From contig DUSN01000092.1 of the NCBI GenBank assembly GCA_012842605.1, forward strand, positions 1-64,000: 64,000 bases of DNA, in the 5' to 3' direction. The DNA is from Clostridiales bacterium (GTDB lineage: Bacteria > Bacillota > Clostridia > Caldicoprobacterales > DTU083). The stretch's first letter is position 1. Every line of letters starts with the position of its first letter. This document shows, piece by piece, positions 9,207 to 18,156 of this stretch. The notes under the pieces were generated by a model that was not told the origin of the DNA, did no database searches, and worked only from the letters and a program-made list of their open reading frames with translations. Position numbers and translations under genes: made by a program.

Positions 9207-10226
9207 ATGAGTTTGGCGTTTGTCCTCAGTGTTTTGCTGGTTTTAGGCGTGGTTTTTGTTAACGGCTGGACCGATGCGCCTAATGCCATCGGAAGTGCAG
9301 TGGCAACCAAGGTACTGCGCCCGCGGTCTGCTATTATAGTAGCAGTAGTATTTAATTTTTTAGGAGTATTGTTAATGACCCTTATATCCACTCAGGTAGC
9401 GGATACCATATCCAAGATGGTGGATTTCGGATCGGGTGCAAACCATGAATCGCTCGTTGCTTTAACTGCGGCCATGTTTGCCATCGTAATATGGGCTGTG
9501 GCAGCATGGTACTTTGGGATCCCTACCAGTGAAAGCCACGCACTGATTGCCGGCATTACCGGAGCAGCAATGGCCTTGGGCGGCCTTTCAGCCGTTAATA
9601 TGAAGGAATGGTCCAAGGTTTTAATTGGCTTAGTGGTATCTTCAGTATTGGGCTTTGGCAGTGGATTCGGCATAGCACGTTTTATTGAGACGTTCTTTCG
9701 CTGGCTAAACAGACAAAAGGCTGAATCCTTTTTCAGCAAGGGACAAGCAGCTGCTGCGGCCTGGATGGCATTCCTGCATGGTGCTCAGGATGGTCAGAAG
9801 TTTATGGGTGTATTCATGCTGGCATTATACCTTAATGGAATGGCTGACAGAGCAGCTGACGGTACTTTTATTATACCGATTTGGGTTATGGTGCTGTGTT
9901 CGCTTACAATGGGCGTAGGTACCATGGTAGGAGGCTGGCGTATTATAAAGACAGTAGGCATGGATATGGTTAAGATGTATAAATATCAAGGCTTTGCTTC
10001 TGATGCAGCTGCAAGCGCTTGCCTGCTGCTGGCTTCACTAACCGGTCTGCCGGTTTCCACCACTCATACCAAGACAACTGCCATAATGGGAGTTGGAACT
10101 TCCAGGAGAGCTTCCTCAGTTAACTGGGGTATTGCTATGGAAATGGTATATGCCTGGATTTTGACATTTCCCGGATGCGGCCTTATAGGATACTTGATGG
10201 CAAAGCTTTTTATGGCTATATTCTAA
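9207..10226 (+). CDS. pit: Inorganic phosphate transporter, PiT family
   Basis: A 339-residue membrane protein. The duplicated PiT signature is visible: 'FVNGWTDAPNAIGS' near residue 17 and, in the second half, 'ASLTGLPVSTTHTKTTAIMGVG' around residue 275. These segments form the phosphate path. Family members import phosphate (often as a metal-phosphate) using H+ or Na+. ATG follows GGGGTG. The DUF47/PhoU-like partner lies 58 nt downstream in the same direction, a standard pairing. Confidence 0.9.
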   Translation: MSLAFVLSVLLVLGVVFVNGWTDAPNAIGSAVATKVLRPRSAIIVAVVFNFLGVLLMTLISTQVADTISKMVDFGSGANHESLVALTAAMFAIVIWAVAAWYFGIPTSESHALIAGITGAAMALGGLSAVNMKEWSKVLIGLVVSSVLGFGSGFGIARFIETFFRWLNRQKAESFFSKGQAAAAAWMAFLHGAQDGQKFMGVFMLALYLNGMADRAADGTFIIPIWVMVLCSLTMGVGTMVGGWRIIKTVGMDMVKMYKYQGFASDAAASACLLLASLTGLPVSTTHTKTTAIMGVGTSRRASSVNWGIAMEMVYAWILTFPGCGLIGYLMAKLFMAIF

Positions 10227-10284
10227 AGATACAAATACCCTGCAAATATCTTGGAATTAAGGAATTAGATTGAGGTGAATTTAT

Positions 10285-10911
10285 ATGAATTTCGGAAAAC
10301 GCAAGGAAACAAATTATTTTGAGATTCTGTATAAAATGGCTGAATGCTCCCACCGTGCTGCAATTCAGCTGAATGAAATGATGCACAACTACACCGATAT
10401 TGCACGAAAGGCTGAGGAAATTCACGCAACTGAGCATGAAGCGGACAATTTGCTGCATGAGCTGGTACGTGCACTGAATACTGCATTTATTACTCCTATT
10501 GACCGGGAAGACCTTATTGAAATAGGCAACTATATCGACAGCATTACTGACTCCATAGAAGATGTGGCCAACCTGTTTGACATGTATTCAATTCAAAGGG
10601 TGGAAAAACCGGCATTGGATATGTCGGAGCTTGCAAAATCCATTACTAAGGCCTTGCTGGATGCAGTCAGGGAATTTGAGCTTTTCAGGAATTCAAAGAA
10701 GCTCAACAGCCTGGTAGTTGAAGTAAACCGAATGGAGGAAAAGGGTGACGTGCTTCATCGCACAACCATGAAAGCCTTGTTCAGCAAAGGGGATAAATCT
10801 CCGCTGGATATTATAAAATGGAAGGATATATATGACAATATGGAGCGTATTTATGACACCTGTGAAGATGTGGCTGATGCCCTCGAAGGAATTGCTATCA
10901 AGAACAGGTAA
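10285..10911 (+). CDS. DUF47 family PhoU-like Pit accessory protein
   Basis: A 208-residue all-helical soluble protein of the DUF47 (phosphate transport regulator) family. E/D-rich helices such as 'EIHATEHEADNLLHELVRAL' and 'YIDSITDSIEDVANL' carry the ExxxD pattern that binds metals in PhoU folds. Family members pair with Pit transporters and are thought to control their activity. ATG is 7 nt from GAGGTG. It is the second gene of the Pit operon and a terminator follows. Confidence 0.88.
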   Translation: MNFGKRKETNYFEILYKMAECSHRAAIQLNEMMHNYTDIARKAEEIHATEHEADNLLHELVRALNTAFITPIDREDLIEIGNYIDSITDSIEDVANLFDMYSIQRVEKPALDMSELAKSITKALLDAVREFELFRNSKKLNSLVVEVNRMEEKGDVLHRTTMKALFSKGDKSPLDIIKWKDIYDNMERIYDTCEDVADALEGIAIKNR

Positions 10912-10946
10912 TTTGCCAATATACATATATTTTATAAAAGTGATAT

Positions 10947-10985
10947 ACCCACCGATGATTATCCTAATTATACGGTGGGTTTTTT
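10947..10985 (+). terminator. Terminator of the Pit operon
   Basis: Perfect 8-bp stem ACCCACCG/CGGTGGGT followed by a T-run. Confidence 0.88.
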
Positions 10986-11096
10986 GGTTTTTCTGCATGC
11001 TTTACAATATTTTTCAAAAAGTATATATTAAGCATAGGTTATTTTATGCCGAAATAAAAAATAAGAATTTGAGGTATAACAAAGGGGGAAGAAGTT

Positions 11097-11528
11097 ATGT
11101 GGCAGGATTTCAAAAAGTTTGCAGTTAAAGGCAATGTGGTTGACCTGGCTATTGGTGTTATTATTGGCGGAGCATTTGGAAAAATAGTTACTTCATTGGT
11201 TAATGATATTATTATGCCTGTATTTGGCATTATTACAGGCGGGATCAATTTCAGTCATGCCAGGTGGATATTCCGTGAGGCACTTCCCGACGGAAGTCCT
11301 GAACTGGCATTAAATTACGGGCAATTCATTCAAAACATTGTGGATTTTCTCATCATATCCTTTTCCATTTTCATGGTCATCCGGTTATTTAATCGTTTCC
11401 AGAAAAAGGAGGAGGAGAAGAAGGAAGAAGAGAAAAAAGAATCTCCTAAAGAGCCGGAGCCTTCCAAAGAAGAGCTTCTCCTTGCAGAAATCAGGGATAT
11501 TCTCAAAGAACAGAACAGACGTGCTTAA
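11097..11528 (+). CDS. mscL: Large-conductance mechanosensitive channel MscL
   Basis: A 143-residue channel protein that releases solutes when membrane tension rises during osmotic downshock. Visible are the N-terminal amphipathic '[27 protein letters not shown]' helix, the pore-lining TM1, an extracellular loop, TM2 (residues about 80-100) and a cytoplasmic helix bundle. The linker after TM2 is a highly charged Lys/Glu run (residues about 103-125), slightly longer than usual. ATG follows GGGGGAAG. It appears monocistronic. Confidence 0.93.
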   Translation: MWQDFKKFAVKGNVVDLAIGVIIGGAFGKIVTSLVNDIIMPVFGIITGGINFSHARWIFREALPDGSPELALNYGQFIQNIVDFLIISFSIFMVIRLFNRFQKKEEEKKEEEKKESPKEPEPSKEELLLAEIRDILKEQNRRA

Positions 11529-11554
11529 AATGCTAAAAATACCAAATTCAAGCA

Positions 11555-11583
11555 TTGAAATACTATAAGTTGTATAGTATAAT
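11555..11583 (+). promoter_or_regulatory. Probable nrdJ promoter containing a dyad
   Basis: TTGAAA (11555-11560), 17-nt spacer, TATAAT (11578-11583). A perfect 7-bp inverted repeat TACTATA/TATAGTA with a 5-nt centre (11561-11579) fills the spacer and touches the -10. This position fits an operator. It only loosely resembles an NrdR box, and a single copy is seen. Confidence 0.65.
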
Positions 11584-11687
11584 ATGAGACGCACAACATA
11601 ATGTATACTTATCAATGCTGCATGAGGTATATGCAACCTTGCAGAATAAAGATGCATTAGGTGTAGTACTTTTTTACGGAGGATAAG

Positions 11688-14681
11688 ATGAGGACTATTA
11701 GCGATCTGATTGTAAGAAGGTTTACTAAAGAATTGGAAGGCAATCCCGGTAAGACTGTCTATGACCTTTTCGAATGGAAAACCGTTGATGTACTGATCAA
11801 GGACTACGCAAGAAATAAAGTCGTATGTGACATGAAAAATCTGGAGTTTCCAGCTCACTACTCTCAGAATGCATGTGATATCATAGCGACTCATTACTTC
11901 CGGAAAGCAGGTGTACCCAACGGCGTAGGATACGAGAGGAGCATGAGGGAAGTAGCCCATCGTATGGTAGCCTTCTGGACCAGTGCACTGCTGGATGAAG
12001 GCATGATCGATGATGAAGAACAGAAACAAATACTGTATGATGAATTAGTATACATGCTGCTGGCTCAGGCATGGGCTCCCAATTCACCCCAGTGGTTCAA
12101 TACCGGGCTGAAACTGGCATACGGTATTGCCGGTGAGCCGGACGGTCTTTATTACTATGACCTGGATAAAAAGAAAGTTGTGGAGAGTAAAGACCGTTAT
12201 ACACGGACTCAGGCTTCGGCTTGCTTTATCTTATCCATTCAGGACAAGCTCATGGGTGAGCAATCCATATCCGAACAATACATAACCGAAACTAAGCTTT
12301 TCAAAGGCGGTTCCGGCACCGGTACCAATTTCTCTGCTTTAAGAGCTGAAGGCGAAAGATTATCGGGAGGGGGCTATTCTTCCGGCCTGCTGAGCTTTCT
12401 CAAAGGCTTTGATAAGAATGCCGGGGCTATCAAATCCGGCGGTACCACACGCAGGGCTGCCAAGATGGTTATAGTGGACGACGATCATCCTGACATCCTT
12501 GAGTTTGTTACCTGGAAAGCAAAAGAAGAGGAAAAAGTACGAGCCCTGGGCAAAATGGGCTATGACACCGGAATAAACGGTGAAGCCTATAACACCGTAT
12601 CCGGACAGAACAGCAATAATTCTATACGATTATCTGATGATACCATGCAGAAGGTCCTGAACCTGGACAAGAATCCGGATGCAACCATCAAACTCCGCGG
12701 GCGGGTGGATCCATCAGTTGACAAGGAACTGCCTGTAAAAGTTTTATGGGATGCCATTAATCAGTCAGCTTACAGCTGTGCGGATCCCGGTCTGCAGTTC
12801 CATGGCCGGTTCAATGAGTGGCACACATGTCCGGCCGGTGAGGATGGTCAGGTTTGGGCCAAGCATAACCAGATAAATGCAACAAATCCCTGCAGCGAAT
12901 ATGCTTTCCTGAATGACACGGCCTGCAATCTGGCATCCATGAATCTGTATTATTTCTATGATCCTGAAACCGGCAAATTTAACACAGAGGACTTTATCCA
13001 TGCAGTCGGACTGATCCAATTGGTTCTGGAAGCCTCCATTCATTGGGGCCAGTTCCCCACCAAGCAGATCGCTTTAAGATCCCACTTGTTCAGAACTACC
13101 GGGCTGGGGCCTGCAAACTTAGCTTCACTGCTGATGGCAGCAGGGCTGCCCTATGATTCTGATGAAGCCCGGGCACTGGCAGCAGCCATCCAGGGCATTA
13201 TGACCGGCTATTCCTATTATGTATCATCCCTCATGGCTCAGAAGCTTAGTCCTTTTGAGAAATATGACATAAATGCAGAGCATATGCTGAGGGTTATACG
13301 CAATCATTGCCGGGTGGCCGGAGCCAGGGATGATGATTATGAGGGATTGAGCTATGAGCCCATTAAGGTAAATCATGACTTGTTAAACGGCATGGGTTTT
13401 GACTATATCAGTGATACCCTCAAGCAGGTCTGGAACCTTGCTCTGGAAAGCGGCACTAATTTTGGATACCGCAATGCTCAGGTTACAGTTGTGGCACCTA
13501 CCGGCACCATCTCATTTGCCATGGACTGCGGGGCTACATCCATTGAGCCGTTCTATGCTCATGTTATTTACAAGAAGCTGGTCAGCGGCAGTTCCATGGT
13601 CATGGTTAATCCGGTAATAGAGACTGCATTGAAGAACCTTGGGTATACAGAGGAGCAGATTGACGCTATTATAAGCTATATACTGAGAAGAGATGACAAG
13701 GGGAATATAATAGACGGCAAGATAGAAGGGGCACCTTTCCTAAAGCCAGAGCATTATCCTATTTTTGATACGGCCAGCAAATGCGGCACCGGAAAGAGGT
13801 TCATTTCTCCCGAAGGTCATGTTTTAATGGTTTCGGCAATCACACCCATGATTTCGGGTTCGATTTCAAAAACGGTAAACCTGCCAAATTCAGCAACTGT
13901 AAAGGATATTGAAAATATCCATTTGCTGGCGTACAAAACAGGAGCGAAAGCCATTGCCATTTACCGAGACGGCTCCAAGGCATGCCAGCCTCTTACATCC
14001 GGCATTGTTTCCAAATCTGAAAAGAAGCTGGAAGATATGACTTATCAGGAGCTGCTGGAGATCGCCAAAGCCAGCAGGGAAAATGTGCCGGTACGTGTAA
14101 AAGCCAGGGGCCGAAGGCCTGGATTTACCCATAGTGCAAAGATAGGGGATATTGAGCTGTATGTTACAGTTAATTTCTATCCAAACGGCAAAATAGCCGA
14201 GCTGTTTATATCAACCGACAAGGAAGGAACTGTAGTAAAGGGACTGCTGGCTTCCCTATCCAAAGCTATATCGAATATGCTGCAGTACAATATTCCGGCC
14301 AAAGAGATTTCCAGAATGCTGAGAGGACAGCAGTATGAGCCTTCCGGCTTTGTCAGCAGGCATCCATATATAAAGCATGCTACATCTATCTCTGACCTGG
14401 TAAGCAAGATAATAGATATCGAATTGGGGGACTTCTCCAGGTGCCAGGTTAAGCCCAACGGGGATGATGATGAGCCACTCCTGTCTGCCAGGGACCTGGT
14501 AACCGCAACCTATTATGAGGCTGTTCCGGCTGCGGACTTAACCAACGAGAGTCATACCGGTGAAGAACAGGGAGAACGGATTTATGGTGAAACCTGCGCC
14601 AGCTGCGGCAGCACCAGGCTGAGAAGAAACGGCACCTGCAAGGTATGTGAGGAATGCGGGGCTACCACCGGCTGCTCGTGA
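11688..14681 (+). CDS. nrdJ: Adenosylcobalamin-dependent class II ribonucleotide reductase
   Basis: A 997-residue enzyme that reduces ribonucleotides to deoxyribonucleotides with adenosylcobalamin as radical source, with no oxygen requirement. The catalytic N-P-C-S-E motif is at N400, C402 and E404; C179 fits one redox cysteine. The C-terminal tail carries the CxxC pairs typical of this class (CASCGS, CKVCEECG), which pass electrons from thioredoxin. A DUF3320-like or TSCPD-like region lies near residues 800-900. ATG follows GGAGG. A 16-bp hairpin lies downstream. No cobalamin riboswitch is visible in the 104-nt leader. Confidence 0.93.
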   Translation: MRTISDLIVRRFTKELEGNPGKTVYDLFEWKTVDVLIKDYARNKVVCDMKNLEFPAHYSQNACDIIATHYFRKAGVPNGVGYERSMREVAHRMVAFWTSALLDEGMIDDEEQKQILYDELVYMLLAQAWAPNSPQWFNTGLKLAYGIAGEPDGLYYYDLDKKKVVESKDRYTRTQASACFILSIQDKLMGEQSISEQYITETKLFKGGSGTGTNFSALRAEGERLSGGGYSSGLLSFLKGFDKNAGAIKSGGTTRRAAKMVIVDDDHPDILEFVTWKAKEEEKVRALGKMGYDTGINGEAYNTVSGQNSNNSIRLSDDTMQKVLNLDKNPDATIKLRGRVDPSVDKELPVKVLWDAINQSAYSCADPGLQFHGRFNEWHTCPAGEDGQVWAKHNQINATNPCSEYAFLNDTACNLASMNLYYFYDPETGKFNTEDFIHAVGLIQLVLEASIHWGQFPTKQIALRSHLFRTTGLGPANLASLLMAAGLPYDSDEARALAAAIQGIMTGYSYYVSSLMAQKLSPFEKYDINAEHMLRVIRNHCRVAGARDDDYEGLSYEPIKVNHDLLNGMGFDYISDTLKQVWNLALESGTNFGYRNAQVTVVAPTGTISFAMDCGATSIEPFYAHVIYKKLVSGSSMVMVNPVIETALKNLGYTEEQIDAIISYILRRDDKGNIIDGKIEGAPFLKPEHYPIFDTASKCGTGKRFISPEGHVLMVSAITPMISGSISKTVNLPNSATVKDIENIHLLAYKTGAKAIAIYRDGSKACQPLTSGIVSKSEKKLEDMTYQELLEIAKASRENVPVRVKARGRRPGFTHSAKIGDIELYVTVNFYPNGKIAELFISTDKEGTVVKGLLASLSKAISNMLQYNIPAKEISRMLRGQQYEPSGFVSRHPYIKHATSISDLVSKIIDIELGDFSRCQVKPNGDDDEPLLSARDLVTATYYEAVPAADLTNESHTGEEQGERIYGETCASCGSTRLRRNGTCKVCEECGATTGCS

Positions 14682-15062
14682 TATAACTGATTTCAAAGTC
14701 ACATAAATGTTATTTTACATTTATGACATATCTCTGACATTTATGAGGTATTCTGATTACATTGTCACTATATATGAATGATGTATATATCAAGTTCACA
14801 TGAATCACAGCTGAATGCAGTGATTCATGTGAACTCATTTTTGACCTTAACATTCCAATTTTATGAAAATATAGATAAAAAATGTTGTTGGCTATATGTT
14901 CGAATTGAGTTTTCACATCTTCAACTTCGATAAATTTGAACCTATCCTTGATTCGGAGGTTGTGAAAATAAGCTTTGCAGAATAACGTGAGTTGAGTATC
15001 TTTCATATTGCAGGATAGGTTTTAATGAGTAAAAAACCAATAATGAATAAATGCAAATTAAA
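14682..15062. other. Gene-poor intergenic region with strong hairpins
   Basis: No convincing gene. A hairpin CATAAATGT/ACATTTATG lies at 14702-14725, and a perfect 16-bp stem (14793-14808 with 14820-14835, 11-nt loop) follows, with a short ATTTTT tail. The latter probably ends nrdJ transcription. A 98-codon minus-strand open frame (14710-15006) runs through both hairpins, has no ribosome binding site and resembles nothing I know; I do not call it. Confidence 0.55.
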
Positions 15063-15097
15063 AGGTCTAAGTCCGGTTCAATACCGGGTTTAGACCT
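15058..15097 (-). terminator. Terminator of the antiporter gene
   Basis: AGGTCTAA (15063-15070) pairs with TTAGACCT (15090-15097), with an inner CCGG/CCGG helix. Read on the minus strand it is followed by TTTTAATTT, so it serves the minus-strand antiporter gene. Confidence 0.8.
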
Positions 15098-15158
15098 ATA
15101 AGGCTTATTCAGAATCTCACCAAACCCCTTAATATACTGATAAAGCTCTTCAAGGCTA

Positions 15159-16373
15159 TTAAGCCGTTTTCTGATAACTTGTCTTTTTGTTATGGATATC
15201 TGGGGTTCCTATCTCGCCGGCCTGTATAAGTGCAATTTTGGTTAAGACCGGCCCAAAAATCTCGTATATCAGTGTTGCTGACAGCACAATAGTACGAATT
15301 GTAGAACTGTACTCAGGCAATATGCTTTGAGCAGCTATAGACAAGCCGATTGCAACTCCTGCTTGCGGCAGGAGAGTGATTCCGAGATATTTTTGAACGG
15401 TTTCAGGCATTTTCATAAATTTTGCTCCCAGGTAGGCACCAGCAATTTTGCCAATGCTTCGGGCTAATATGTAGCATATACCTACTATTCCTATACTCTT
15501 TAGTATGCCAATATTGAGATCAGCCCCTGAAAGTGTAAAGAAAGCTACATAAATTGGTAATGTAATCCTGTCAAGTGAACTGAAAACGCTATGGCTGCTA
15601 TGTGTCAGATTGACTATAGTTGCACCTATCATCATGCAGGCGATGAGATTAGATACATTCCACATTTGGGCCAATGCTGCTGTAACCAGGATTGTACCCA
15701 GTGTAACCACCAGCAGTTCATCCTTGTTCTTAACTCTGGTTTTAAACAGAGTTACAAGCAGTCCGCCTCCTATGCCGATAATTATTACTATTATTATTTC
15801 TTTCAGCGGAGTCATAATCGTCATAAGGAGAGAAGTGTCTGCTGCGGGGTTAATCATTGATTTTGCTATAGCTGCAGAGATACTGAAGGCAATGATGCAT
15901 ACCGCATCATCCAATGCTACTACCGGGAGAAGTACGTCAGTTACCGGGCCTTTAGCCTTATATTGCTTAATAACTAAAAGAGTTGCCGCAGGGGCGGTAG
16001 CTGTTGCAATAGCGGCAATTACCATGCTAAAGGAAAAAGACTGATTCAAAAGCAGAGTGAGTGCAGCAAGAACGGCAGCGAATGCACCCATTGATTGCAG
16101 CATTGTAACTGTAATTATCCGCCAGCCAAGTTTTTTAAGATGCGACAGGCTGAATTCACTTCCTATGTTAAAAGCAATCATACCCAATGCCACATCAGAT
16201 ATAATTCCCATACTGGAAACTGCATTTTGAGGTACAAGCTTTAATGCATAAGGCCCTGCTAAAAGACCCGCCAGGAGATATCCTGTTACATTAGGCAATT
16301 TGATGAGTGATACCAGCTTTCCCATTACAAAACCTAAGAACAAAACCAGTGCTAAATAGAATACTACATTCAT
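15159..16373 (-). CDS. Cation:proton antiporter, CPA2 (KefB-like) membrane domain
   Basis: A 404-residue protein with about 12-13 transmembrane segments of the CPA2 type. It has an early 'LPNVTGYLLAGLLAGPY' segment and the ion-binding helix 'LPVVALDDAVCIIAFSI', containing the paired Asp residues, near residue 155. It exchanges H+ for Na+ or K+ across the membrane. The cytoplasmic RCK/TrkA-N and TrkA-C regulatory domains of KefB-type proteins are missing. The gene lies downstream of a PII-like gene on the same strand, which might supply regulation instead. Start ATG 16373 is 9 nt from GGAGG; an ATG three codons upstream is too close to that site. Confidence 0.85.
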   Translation of the reverse strand: MNVVFYLALVLFLGFVMGKLVSLIKLPNVTGYLLAGLLAGPYALKLVPQNAVSSMGIISDVALGMIAFNIGSEFSLSHLKKLGWRIITVTMLQSMGAFAAVLAALTLLLNQSFSFSMVIAAIATATAPAATLLVIKQYKAKGPVTDVLLPVVALDDAVCIIAFSISAAIAKSMINPAADTSLLMTIMTPLKEIIIVIIIGIGGGLLVTLFKTRVKNKDELLVVTLGTILVTAALAQMWNVSNLIACMMIGATIVNLTHSSHSVFSSLDRITLPIYVAFFTLSGADLNIGILKSIGIVGICYILARSIGKIAGAYLGAKFMKMPETVQKYLGITLLPQAGVAIGLSIAAQSILPEYSSTIRTIVLSATLIYEIFGPVLTKIALIQAGEIGTPDIHNKKTSYQKTA

Positions 16374-16483
16374 TTTTTGCATGCCTCCATGTGTGTTATT
16401 AAAAAATCTACAACAGAATTTTAGTTTTGTTATTTCGTAATAACGTGCTTGCTGTGTATTTAATAGAAAGCTGTAGTTAACAA

Positions 16484-16822
16484 TTATTCAAAACCTTCAA
16501 TGTAGTCAATGGGCAATGTAAACAGTATGCCCGAATCAGGCTCATTCAGGCTTCCTACTACTTCTTTTATGGCCATAATGCAGGTGTTTACCTGCTCATC
16601 CTTTAATGCTACAAAAATAGTTTTGTTAAATGGACATCCTCCGCTTAGCAAAAGCTTTAAAGAACCGATCAAAGGGATATTTTCATTGTTGTGAGAAGTA
16701 AGAACCCTTGCCATTCCCATGCTTTCTATTATGGTAGCTCCTTTTATACCTGATTTCATAAAGCTTTGCAGCAAATCATCCAATAGGTCATCATTATTCA
16801 AAACATACACCAGAAGTTTCAA
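16484..16822 (-). CDS. PII-like signalling protein next to the antiporter
   Basis: A 112-residue protein with the ferredoxin-like beta-alpha-beta layout of the PII family: strand KLLVYVLN, helix 'LLDDLLQSFMKSGIKGATIIES', strand KTIFVALK and a C-terminal 'SGILFTLPIDYIEGF' resembling the PII ending. The T-loop is short and lacks the uridylylated Tyr motif of GlnB. PII relatives bind nucleotides and control a neighbouring transporter or enzyme. The antiporter gene is 110 nt downstream in the same direction, so it is the obvious candidate target (inference). Start is TTG with AAAGG about 10 nt upstream. Confidence 0.7.
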   Translation of the reverse strand: MKLLVYVLNNDDLLDDLLQSFMKSGIKGATIIESMGMARVLTSHNNENIPLIGSLKLLLSGGCPFNKTIFVALKDEQVNTCIMAIKEVVGSLNEPDSGILFTLPIDYIEGFE

Positions 16823-17356
16823 GGCATCACGACCTTTAAGAATATTACCAACAAACGTTTAGTATAGCACTTTCATATAAAAAGTCAATTTTGCTTGTGT
16901 AATTCTTAACGAGTGACAGCTGCTGTTTTAATATTCTATTGCAGTATTCTTAGATTTCTACGAATTAACCATTAGTAATAAAAGAAGTGCGTCAAATTAG
17001 TGTAACTTAAATGTTTCTATATATTTCATTCTAATGTATAATATAAATGATTATTTATATTATGTTTGATATAATCATGAGCTGCCGGAATATACACAGA
17101 AGATAAGAATTTACAAGGTACATATTTGACGGGAGCATTAAGGAGATATATGGAATAGCTGAAAAGGAGCAAAGGAAACCTTGGAAAAGGTGGATTCCAG
17201 TGCCAGAATCATAATATACCATACAGTAGTTCTTATGGATATGATTATTATTACTATTAAGATGAAGAGGAATATAGAAGTAAATAATATAGCATTTTTC
17301 TTTTTTCCGCCCGAATAGGGTATCTAAAGAAGCTTATAATCAGGAGGTACGATGTA
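16823..17356. other. Intergenic region, no supported gene
   Basis: AT-rich control region between the divergent PII-like and isomerase genes. One stretch, 17189-17291, reads in one frame as a Tyr- and acid-rich short peptide interrupted by a TAA (SYGYDYYYYY then DEEEYRSK). It lacks a usable start with ribosome binding site and is probably chance or the remnant of a small gene. Confidence 0.4.
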
Positions 17357-17908
17357 ATGAAGCGGTCTGAAATTAACAATGCAATACGAGCAGCAAGCAG
17401 TGCGTTTGAAAGGCATCACTGGTATCTTCCCCCTAATCCCAAATGGGATGTAACGGACTTTGGTCTGGGGGATTTTGACAAAACCGGGCTGACCTCAATT
17501 AATCTCGCTGAGCAGCCGGAATATTGCGAAAAAATAATGTACGTTAAAAAGAACCAGGTAACACCGGATCATTATCATGCAAAGAAGAAGGAAGATATTA
17601 TTTGCCGCATTGGAAGACTTGCTGTACAGCTGTTTTCTGATGAGGAAACTGTAAGGCTGCAGGTTAATGGAGAATACAGGGATCTGCCTGTCGACCGGCT
17701 GCTAATATTAAATGCCGGGGAAAGAGTTACCTTGACACAGGGAGTAAGGCACGCATTTTGGGCTGATACCGAATATGCCATTGTAGGAGAAGTTTCCACA
17801 GCCAATGATGATATGAACGATAATTTCTTTACTAACCCTCAGGTAGGACGCTTTAGTGAAATTATCGAAGATGAACCACCCTTGGTAAAGCTGGTTAGCG
17901 ATAAATAA
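17357..17908 (+). CDS. D-lyxose/D-mannose-type sugar isomerase (cupin)
   Basis: A 183-residue cupin protein matching the D-lyxose ketol-isomerase family, which interconverts D-lyxose with D-xylulose and often D-mannose with D-fructose. The metal-binding residues are visible: H-Y-H in PDHYHAKKKEDI (residues about 73-84, with the following Glu) and a later His in RHAFW near residue 135. ATG follows AGGAGG at 9 nt. It is monocistronic with its own terminator. A mannose role would fit the GH38 enzyme ~6 kb away and the hexokinase-like gene at the right edge, but that link is inference. Confidence 0.85.
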   Translation: MKRSEINNAIRAASSAFERHHWYLPPNPKWDVTDFGLGDFDKTGLTSINLAEQPEYCEKIMYVKKNQVTPDHYHAKKKEDIICRIGRLAVQLFSDEETVRLQVNGEYRDLPVDRLLILNAGERVTLTQGVRHAFWADTEYAIVGEVSTANDDMNDNFFTNPQVGRFSEIIEDEPPLVKLVSDK

Positions 17909-17933
17909 ACACATAAATAATTTAAAATCATAC

Positions 17934-17971
17934 AGCATGATCGCTTCGAAAAGAAGCGATTTCTGCTTTTT
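17934..17971 (+). terminator. Terminator of the isomerase gene
   Basis: Stem ATCGCTTC/GAAGCGAT with GAAAA loop, extended by AGCA/TGCT, then a T-run. Confidence 0.88.
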
Positions 17972-18022
17972 CAGGCACAAGAATAAATCCCGGCAGTTCA
18001 AATCAGCAACAACCGGATTTAT

Positions 18023-18046
18023 TTATACGTATAAGTGTGCTATAAT
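18023..18046 (+). promoter_or_regulatory. ABC exporter promoter with palindrome
   Basis: A perfect TATAAT at 18041-18046. A perfect 12-bp palindrome TTATACGTATAA at 18023-18034 occupies the -35/spacer region, where a repressor of an efflux pump would bind. The -35 hexamer itself is weak (TTTATT). Confidence 0.5.
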
Positions 18047-18156
18047 ACAATTGTTGTGTGTCGGCAGGCAAAAAAAGCAGCATAATCATAGTGAGCCTAT
18101 TTGCTGAAATCTGGCTGTGAGCATGCAAAATAAAAAAGTAACAAGTGTGAGGCCGT

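Noticed and set aside
11584-11687. Cobalamin riboswitch before nrdJ
   Set aside because: The leader is about 100 nt and lacks the B12-box and four-way core; only short stems are seen.
14710-15006. 98-codon minus-strand open frame after nrdJ
   Set aside because: It crosses two strong hairpins, lacks a ribosome binding site and matches no family I know.
17189-17291. Tyr-rich then acidic short peptide (spore-coat-like)
   Set aside because: Interrupted by a stop and without a start codon plus ribosome binding site; simple-sequence composition explains it.
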